A stretch of 64,000 nt of DNA from DP-36 sp036004365. GTDB lineage: Bacteria; Desulfobacterota; Binatia; UBA9968. The stretch is taken from contig DASYRN010000030.1 in NCBI GenBank assembly GCA_036004365.1, positions 1-64,000 of the forward strand, written 5' to 3'. The position numbers and the translations under genes are program-made. This document shows, piece by piece, positions 58,123 to 64,000 of the stretch; position 1 is the stretch's first letter, and every line of letters starts with the position of its first letter. The notes below the pieces were generated by a model. The model had not been told where the DNA came from and searched no databases. It worked only from the letters and a program-made list of their open reading frames with translations.

Positions 58123-59016
58123 ATGCTGCCCGCGCCTTTTACTTCGGATTTCCTGAATCGTCTGGAAGCTCTCCGGCTCCGCACGCGGAAGGAGGTTCTC
58201 GGGGGTCGTCAGGGAAGTTATGCCTCTCCGCGTCGAGGAATGAGTCTGGAGTTCGCCGATTACCGGCGCTACTCGCCGGGAGATGATATCCGCTATCTCG
58301 ATTGGGGAATTTTTGCCCGCACCGACCGGTTTTATATCAGGCTCTTTCGCGAGGAGGTCGATCTTTTCGTCTACCTTTTCATCGATGCGAGCGGTTCGAT
58401 GGCTTTCCCCTCGACGCAGGAGAAATTTTCTTCGGCGGGCCATATTGCACTCGCTCTGGCCTATGTGGTCTTGGCGAATCATGACCACGTGAAGCTTCAT
58501 TTCTTGCAAGAGGGCTCCGCTGTCACGACCTCTCCGTTTTACCGCGGGAGGAACAGAATCGTCGACTGCATCGGTTTTTTTTCTCGTATCTCGCCCGATG
58601 GTCCGCTGGAGTTCGCTCATTCTTTGGGAGAGCATTTAAGGGGGATCCGACGCCCTGGAAAAGCCGTGATCCTCTCTGATTTCCTCATGCCGGCTCCTTC
58701 GTACCAACAGGGGCTCAATATGCTGCGCGCATTTAATCTGGATATTTCGGTGATCCAGGTGCTGGGGCGGCAGGAGATCGACCCGCCCTTTTCTGACCAG
58801 AGCCTGGCGCTGGTGGATAGCGAAAGCCGAGCGGAAATCAGACTTCAGTGGAATCGGAATCTCCGTAAGAGGTACCAGGAAAAATTGAAACGCCACAACC
58901 TCGAGCTGCGGAGCGTTTGCCACCAGGCTGGAATTCATTATTCCCTTTTCGTAACCGATCAAGTGTTAACCGACTTCGTACTTGAGACACTTCCTGCCGT
59001 TGGCCTCTTTAAGTAA
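58123..59016 (+). CDS. DUF58 domain protein
   Basis: The 297-residue protein has the DUF58 core: GMSLEFADYRRYSPGDDIRYLDWGIFARTDRFYIRLFREEVDLFVYLFIDASGSMAF (about 42-100). This includes a VWA-like DASGS metal-site motif, with a RPGKAVILSDFL strand near 180. Such proteins are the partner of MoxR in the Bat/MoxR-type systems. It begins 44 bp after moxR. Confidence 0.93.
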   Translation: MLPAPFTSDFLNRLEALRLRTRKEVLGGRQGSYASPRRGMSLEFADYRRYSPGDDIRYLDWGIFARTDRFYIRLFREEVDLFVYLFIDASGSMAFPSTQEKFSSAGHIALALAYVVLANHDHVKLHFLQEGSAVTTSPFYRGRNRIVDCIGFFSRISPDGPLEFAHSLGEHLRGIRRPGKAVILSDFLMPAPSYQQGLNMLRAFNLDISVIQVLGRQEIDPPFSDQSLALVDSESRAEIRLQWNRNLRKRYQEKLKRHNLELRSVCHQAGIHYSLFVTDQVLTDFVLETLPAVGLFK

Positions 59017-59021
59017 CGTCT

Positions 59022-60797
59022 ATGGAATTCTTGAATCCGGCCGCGCTTTACGGCCTTTTTTTTCTTCCGCTTCTCTTGCTTGCTTATCTTATAAAAGGAA
59101 AGCCGAGGCGCTTCGTATTTTCAAGCCTGCTTCTGCTGCGAGAGTTCCATTCCCGACCCACTGGAAGGAGATGGGGGACACTCCACCTTCCGCCCATTTT
59201 CTTTCTTCAGCTTCTTCTGCTTTTGCTTTTGATCCTGGCTCTAGGAGAGCCCGTCTTCTCCACTCGCCCGTTGAAGATCGCCGTTGTCTTTGACAACTCG
59301 GCGAGCATGCAGGCTATCGAAGGACAGAAGAAACGATTCGAGATAGCCCAGGAGGAGGCACAGGACTTGCTTCAAACCCTTTCGAGTGGGACGCAGATCG
59401 ATCTCTACGTCTCGGTCCCAAGGCTGGAGAGAATCGGAGCGGAGGCTATGGCACCGGCCAAGGCAATCTCTCTCATCCGTACGCTGAGTCCCTACGACAT
59501 GGGTGATCCGCCGGGACCGTTAGGACAGGAACTCTCCCGTCTCATGAAGGAAAAGAGCTACGAGCGCCTTTTCTTCTTAACCGATCATCCGCTTCGAGGC
59601 CAGGGCGGAGCCGTCAAAGTCATCTCAGTGGGCCGGACGAAGAACAATCTCGCTCTGACGTCGTTTCAGCTCTCCCGTACTTCGTTGATCTCTTCCCAGT
59701 TGGATGCGAAGTTAGAAGTAACGAGTTTTTCGTTGCGCGCCGAAAAAGTCAGGGTGACTCTAAAAGGTGGCGAAAAAGTCATCTCGACTAGGGAGCTCAC
59801 GCTAGCTCCAGGCAAGGCTGAGACGGTCTCCTTCGGAGGCCTCTCGTCGCACCCCTATTTCGAAGCAGAGATCGATGCAAAAGATGCCCTCTCTCTGGAC
59901 AACCATCGCTATGCCGTTGCGCCTTCAGCAGAGGGCTTAAAGATCCTCGGCGTTTCACCCCGCCCGCAAGCCCTCCAAAGTTTACGCTCCATTCCGGGTT
60001 TGAATTTGAAGTTGGTGTCGCCCAATGACTATGCGAAAAGCGGAGAGGAAGGGCACGCGCTCGAGATTTTCCACTTTTCGGCCCCGGCCCTCCTGCCCCG
60101 ACGCCATGCGTTGTTTGTCCTGCCTCCGAAGAACAATCCTCTGGTCGCCGAAGAGCGGTCTCTCTCTCGACCTGTCATTTCGTTCTGGCGCGATCCCCAT
60201 CCGCTTACCCGCTACGTCAACTTTGCGCTTTTCCGGCCAAACTATGCGCGGAGTCTAAAGCCGCTCTTTTCTGGCGAGTCCATCGTCAAGAGTCCCGAGG
60301 GGCCCTTGATGATGGCTTTTGAATATCAGGGGTATCGCTATCTGGTCTTGGGCTTTGATCCATTTCCCTATCTGGGTCAGCAGAACCTTCCCGTTTCGAT
60401 CCTAACCTTAAACATGCTGGGCTGGTTTTACGAGTCACAGGGAAGTTCCGGTGTAGCGACCGGGACGCCGCTTGAATTGCAGGGTTCCGGAGCGACCGTT
60501 ATCACTCCGAAACAGGATAAGATCCAGGTCAAAGAAAGTCCTGCTCTATTTTCCCGCACCTTTTATCAAGGTCTCTATCAAATCATTCGATCCGGCAAAA
60601 AAGAGTTCGCAGCGGTCAATCTCGGCAGTCTGCAAGAATCCGATCTCAACAACCCGACGCCCATCGAGATGAGAGAAGCGACCTCGATCTCCGGAAGCCG
60701 CTCCTTTCTGTTTCCCGTGTGGCCCTATCTTCTTCTGCTCTCGATCCTGCTGTTCTTCTTGGAATGGTACTTGAATCCTCCGGTCAGGCAGTCATGA
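59022..60797 (+). CDS. BatA-like VWA protein with aerotolerance N-terminal domain
   Basis: The 591-residue membrane protein has the BatA N-terminal helices (LNPAALYGLFFLPLLLLAYLIKG, then FFLQLLLLLLLILALGEPVFS), a VWA domain (about 85-200) with the metal motif DNSASM, a beta-rich extracytoplasmic region, and a C-terminal helix (FPVWPYLLLLSILLFFLEWYL). It is the membrane partner of the MoxR/DUF58 pair. Its stop overlaps the ATG of the next operon gene (ATGA), which has been broken. Confidence 0.9.
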   Translation: MEFLNPAALYGLFFLPLLLLAYLIKGKPRRFVFSSLLLLREFHSRPTGRRWGTLHLPPIFFLQLLLLLLLILALGEPVFSTRPLKIAVVFDNSASMQAIEGQKKRFEIAQEEAQDLLQTLSSGTQIDLYVSVPRLERIGAEAMAPAKAISLIRTLSPYDMGDPPGPLGQELSRLMKEKSYERLFFLTDHPLRGQGGAVKVISVGRTKNNLALTSFQLSRTSLISSQLDAKLEVTSFSLRAEKVRVTLKGGEKVISTRELTLAPGKAETVSFGGLSSHPYFEAEIDAKDALSLDNHRYAVAPSAEGLKILGVSPRPQALQSLRSIPGLNLKLVSPNDYAKSGEEGHALEIFHFSAPALLPRRHALFVLPPKNNPLVAEERSLSRPVISFWRDPHPLTRYVNFALFRPNYARSLKPLFSGESIVKSPEGPLMMAFEYQGYRYLVLGFDPFPYLGQQNLPVSILTLNMLGWFYESQGSSGVATGTPLELQGSGATVITPKQDKIQVKESPALFSRTFYQGLYQIIRSGKKEFAAVNLGSLQESDLNNPTPIEMREATSISGSRSFLFPVWPYLLLLSILLFFLEWYLNPPVRQS

Positions 60798-60967
60798 AAG
60801 ATTTTCTTTTGAATCCGTTTACGCGGCTCTTCTTTGTTTTCTTTCTGGTTCGCCGCTCTTTTTTGCTAAGAGTGAACGTTGGTCTTTATAAAATAGCGCG
60901 GCAGAAATCTCATTCCTGCTCTAAGTTATGTAGTTCTCGCTCATTGAGAGATTCATACGTAGAATGA
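60794..60967 (+). pseudogene. truncated 5' end of a Bat-operon gene
   Basis: The ATG at 60794 overlaps the VWA gene's stop in the ATGA fashion of an operon. The first ~25 codons encode MKDFLLNPFTRLFFVFFLVRRSFLL, a plausible membrane start that resembles MKD...FFFLVLLL of the complete gene at 62334. After that the frame carries on as polar residues with no resemblance and stops at 60967, overlapping the 3' end of the antisense glycosyltransferase. I read it as a gene start cut off by insertion or rearrangement. Confidence 0.5.
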
Positions 60968-62034
60968 AGGGCGGGAGATAGCTCTGCAAGACAAACTCGC
61001 AACACGTCCTTAACTGATACTCCGCCGGGTTCATACGCAATTGTGCCGAGATTTGGCGGAGGGCCCCACCGGTTGGAATCGGGTTTCTGGAATATAGCGA
61101 CCGTCCGTACGCCCAATGCGCAAGCAAGATGCATCGGACCGCTATCGCAAGCCACAAATAATTGGCATCTTGATATCATCGCTGCGAAAATCCTCAGAGA
61201 AGGTTCGTAAACCAGAGCGACATCTGGCTTCAAACACCGTCTGAAGAACTCAATCAAATTTTTTTCCTCGGGGCCAAGAAAAACCACGACTCTTAGACCA
61301 TGTGCATTAAGATCGTGGATGAGTTCTAAGAAATATTCCTTAGGCCATCGTTTCCCCCGGCCTATCCTCGCACCCACAAAAACGCCAACAATAGGGCCTT
61401 TGCCTTTTACAATCAGTCCGGCAATTCTTTTCCATCCCGCATCCTTCTCCTGTGCGGACAAAATCACTGAAGGAAGAATATCTCCTTTCACACCTATGGA
61501 GCCAAGAAAGATTCGTAAGGCTTGATACTTATTGGTTTCCTCGGGTTTGGGGATCTTTACGTTAAAGCAAAAGTCTCGCTTCCCTTTCCTGCCGAGCTTG
61601 AACCGAGATCCAGAGAGACCAACAATAAATGCACCCATAGCTGACTGGGAAACACTTAACTCAACCGCCAAGTCATAACCCACCGAGCGGATCCGCCTTA
61701 ATAGGGCAAGGTAGGCCCACGAGGCATCGGGAAACCGCCGTGTAATCTGATAGTGATGATCGATGGGTAGATTTTCAAAGAGTACCTTGGATACCGGTCC
61801 TCCGACAAAGTCAATCCTGGCTCGGGGAAAATTTTTGCGAAATATAAATATGCCGGGAGTTGCAAGAACGGAATCGCCTATGCGAAAATTCGGACGCACC
61901 AAAAGGATCTTATCAATATCTTCCTTGGGAAGTTCGAGCCGCACGTCTTCCTTTGATCCATACATGAAAGGTCTCATCCCATACGTGACCACGTTGCGGA
62001 TTTTATCATTTAGGCGATAAGCGAAAGGCGTCAT
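60910..62034 (-). CDS. glycosyltransferase family 9 (ADP-heptose:LPS heptosyltransferase-like)
   Basis: The 374-residue enzyme resembles WaaC/WaaF-type heptosyltransferases: ILLVRPNFRIGDSVLATPGIFIFRKNFP (about 44-70), the acceptor-side region, GVFVGARIGRGKRWPKEYF (about 225-243) and CQLFVACDSGPMHLACALGVRTVAIF with the donor-site DSGPMHLA. It transfers a sugar to a lipopolysaccharide core or other glycan. It is antisense to the Bat-like operon it interrupts and has more A/T-rich codons than its neighbours, suggesting a later arrival. No LPS genes are nearby. Confidence 0.88.
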   Translation of the reverse strand: MTPFAYRLNDKIRNVVTYGMRPFMYGSKEDVRLELPKEDIDKILLVRPNFRIGDSVLATPGIFIFRKNFPRARIDFVGGPVSKVLFENLPIDHHYQITRRFPDASWAYLALLRRIRSVGYDLAVELSVSQSAMGAFIVGLSGSRFKLGRKGKRDFCFNVKIPKPEETNKYQALRIFLGSIGVKGDILPSVILSAQEKDAGWKRIAGLIVKGKGPIVGVFVGARIGRGKRWPKEYFLELIHDLNAHGLRVVVFLGPEEKNLIEFFRRCLKPDVALVYEPSLRIFAAMISRCQLFVACDSGPMHLACALGVRTVAIFQKPDSNRWGPPPNLGTIAYEPGGVSVKDVLRVCLAELSPALHSTYESLNERELHNLEQE

Positions 62035-62333
62035 CTGGCAAACCTTTACAACAAAGTCTCTCGGAGGACAATGTCTGCAACGCTAAAGTAGTCCCGTAAT
62101 CTACCTCTCTTTGCTTAGACCTCTACCGTTTCCGGGGGCTCAAAAACAGAAGCAGAAGTCCGGCGCACCGTCTCAAGCAGCTGCCGCATCGGCAGGAATG
62201 ATTATCCCTGCAAGGAAACAGACGGAGTCTAGTGCCTCGTATCAGCAAAATGCTATAGTGATGGACTAACCTGCTGCTTTGACCCAAAGACCGGAAATGT
62301 AGGAAGCCGGGTTTTTAGTAGCTACAATAAATC

Positions 62334-64000
62334 ATGAAAGATTCTCTCTCTCAGATTCACTTCGCCAGTCCGATCTTTTTCTTTCTAGTCCTGCTCTTGC
62401 CTCTTCTTTGGCTGCGGCTAAGGGGGCGCTCTTTTTTGTTCGTCATTTGGCGTTCTTTTGTCTTGCTGCTTCTCATAGTCGCGCTTGCCGATCCCGGGCT
62501 CGTGAGCGTCACGAAGAAAGAGGTCAAGCGCATTTTTGTCTTCGATGTTTCCCGCAGCATTCCCAGCGGGATGAGGCTCTGGATGGCTCAGCATCGCTTG
62601 ACGCCCATGAAAGGCGACCGCACGTTCGTCTTTGCAGGCGAAGCCAAAGAAGTCTCGGACTGGAAGAGCTGGCTTCAAGAGAACGCGTCCGGGGGCTCAA
62701 TCAAACCGGGTCAGACCAATTTGGAGAATCTCTTCTCGACGCTGCTAAGCCTGCCCGAGACTCCACGCACCGTTTTTCTATTCACCGACGGTTGGGAGAC
62801 CCAGGGAAAATTGGAGCCGATGCTGACCACACTCGCTCAGTCTGGAATGCGCGTTTTCCCGATTCTGCCGCCGGGACAGTCTGAAATAGAAAACGTAACG
62901 GTCAAGCGAGTTCTTGTGCCGCACCAGGCTAAAAAAGGGGAAGCGATCAATGTCCGGATCGCGGTTGAGAATCAAGGTAACCGAGAGGTGGAGGGGAGCC
63001 TGACTCTGAAGCGCAACGGTCAGCCCGTTAAAGAGGAAAAGGTAAGGATCAGGCCGGGAGCTCAAATCTTTAATTATCAGGCCCTTCCTTCCGAAGGTCC
63101 TCTGATCTCGTTCAGCGCCAGCTTTGCCGGGCGCTCCTCGTCGGACCTTTTCTCCTTCGACAATCAGGCCACCTCCTGGGTTGCAGTCCAGTCTAAGCAG
63201 AAGATCCTGCTACTCAACGGCCATAGCGGAGAAGGCAGGTACTTAGAAGAGATTCTTAAGCGGCGCGGCTACGAAGTGAATTCTTTGACCGTAAGCGCGC
63301 CCGGGAATTCGCTTCCCGCGCCAGGCGATTACGGCGTCGTGGTCTTTAACAATGTGGAGCGGGAAAAGTTTCCCTCCAGCTATCTTGCCGCAATCGAGCG
63401 GCACGTAGCCGAAGGTCACGCTTTTCTCATGTTAGGTGGCGAGGCAAGTTTTGGCCCCGGCGGATATCGCCAGACGCCGATTGAGACGGTTCTACCCGTA
63501 GAGCTTAGAGAGCCGAAGAAAGAAGAGAAAAATCGCGCCGTGATTCTTGTGATCGACAAATCCGGCAGCATGCGCGAAGGAAATAGAATCCTCTACGCCC
63601 AAGAGGCAGCCAAAGCGGTCGTGGGCCAACTTAAGGAAAGTGATCTTGTCGGTGTCATTGGATTTGATGTAGAAGCGTTTGTTGTTGTCCCGCTCGCGTC
63701 TGTCGAGAGGATTCGGGGCAGCTTTGGCGCTCAGATTGACCGCTTGAGAGCTAGCGGGAGAACCTATCTGTATCCCGCCATCGTGGAGGCAAAACGGCAG
63801 CTCGAACGGCAAAGCGTGGCGCGAAAGCATGTGATCATCCTCAGTGACGGCGAGACGGGCGGCAGTGGCAGCGACTATATCGATCTGGTGAATGTGATGA
63901 GGAGCGAACTCAAGATTACGGTCTCGTCAGTCGCGATCGGAGAGGAGGCCAATGTCCCTTTGATGAAGCGAATTGCCCAGTATGGGGGCGGCTTCTTTCA
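62334..64000 (+). CDS. VWA-domain membrane protein (partial, runs off the window)
   Basis: The frame is open from the ATG at 62334 to the window's end (555 codons seen). It starts with two hydrophobic helices (FFFLVLLLPLLWLRL, WRSFVLLLLIVALA). A VWA-like region follows (RIFVFDVSRS, near residue 65), then a beta-sandwich stretch, and a second, canonical VWA domain (VILVIDKSGSM near 400, with metal motif DKSGS, and HVIILSDGETGGSG). It is the type of large VWA/glutamine-amidotransferase-like protein that ends MoxR-DUF58-BatA operons. It is separated from that operon by the antisense glycosyltransferase. Confidence 0.85.
   Translation, partial: MKDSLSQIHFASPIFFFLVLLLPLLWLRLRGRSFLFVIWRSFVLLLLIVALADPGLVSVTKKEVKRIFVFDVSRSIPSGMRLWMAQHRLTPMKGDRTFVFAGEAKEVSDWKSWLQENASGGSIKPGQTNLENLFSTLLSLPETPRTVFLFTDGWETQGKLEPMLTTLAQSGMRVFPILPPGQSEIENVTVKRVLVPHQAKKGEAINVRIAVENQGNREVEGSLTLKRNGQPVKEEKVRIRPGAQIFNYQALPSEGPLISFSASFAGRSSSDLFSFDNQATSWVAVQSKQKILLLNGHSGEGRYLEEILKRRGYEVNSLTVSAPGNSLPAPGDYGVVVFNNVEREKFPSSYLAAIERHVAEGHAFLMLGGEASFGPGGYRQTPIETVLPVELREPKKEEKNRAVILVIDKSGSMREGNRILYAQEAAKAVVGQLKESDLVGVIGFDVEAFVVVPLASVERIRGSFGAQIDRLRASGRTYLYPAIVEAKRQLERQSVARKHVIILSDGETGGSGSDYIDLVNVMRSELKITVSSVAIGEEANVPLMKRIAQYGGGFF

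Overview
The window is a gene-dense piece of chromosome from a Gram-negative, probably uncultivated environmental bacterium. The evidence is an LPS-heptosyltransferase-like enzyme, an outer-membrane beta-barrel protein, several lipoproteins, TRAP and Tat-exported proteins, a sigma-54 regulator and ferredoxin-dependent oxoacid metabolism. The gene mix (chromate-resistance cluster, orphan NMT1-type binding protein, amidohydrolases, glycolate oxidase, AmmeMemoRadiSam protein) resembles Methylomirabilota/Rokubacteria or Desulfobacterota/Binatia-like lineages. That placement is a guess. No phage, IS transposase, CRISPR array or rRNA was found.

Layout. 1-9092 is a chromate/oxidative-stress region: the tail of one CHR transporter, a full chrA, a ChrB-type protein, a secreted LamG-like protein, an internally deleted superoxide dismutase remnant, a DUF1259 protein, a YVTN beta-propeller and an outer-membrane barrel. 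It continues with a convergent ECF sigma/anti-sigma pair, a cupin protein and a decayed second ChrB. 9080-14889 holds a molybdopterin-binding protein, a cysteine hydrolase, a two-subunit 2-oxoacid:ferredoxin oxidoreductase and moaA. 15019-19766 is a histidine kinase/NtrC-type regulator pair, followed by a well-matched sigma-54 promoter and five small envelope proteins. 20017-25600 is catabolic in character: amidohydrolase, second cysteine hydrolase, a MetE-like methyltransferase with an in-frame TGA, a tandem RidA protein, a TauE-type exporter and an ICMT-like methyltransferase. 25633-34899 carries mostly housekeeping genes (MarR, metallo-hydrolase, D,D-carboxypeptidase, TPR, PLD nuclease with an OB-fold partner, holA, FAH-family hydrolase, MEMO protein). 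35034-37228 is a TPP-riboswitch-controlled thiSGE operon, a small membrane protein and tRNA-Thr(CGU). 38789-42921 is the glycolate oxidase operon glcDFE. 43094-51434 has a class III cyclase-TolB-TPR protein, then a G+C-richer TRAP transporter and an amidase bracketed by two copies of a structured ~122-bp repeat. 51622-64000 holds MgtC, an alpha/beta hydrolase, a free-standing LeuA regulatory domain, mltG, and a MoxR/DUF58/VWA (Bat-like) operon interrupted by an antisense glycosyltransferase.

The most striking observation is at 22549-23652. A cobalamin-independent methionine-synthase-like gene has a TGA exactly where the family has its zinc-ligand Cys (the HxCRGN motif). The reading frame continues cleanly after it. 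The TGA is followed, 19 nt before the loop, by a perfect 7-bp stem with a GGU loop that looks like a bacterial SECIS element. I read it as a selenocysteine-containing MetE-family enzyme. A second unusual feature is a set of word-like, often self-complementary intergenic tracts at gene boundaries. Two of them have been absorbed into the 5' coding ends of exported proteins.
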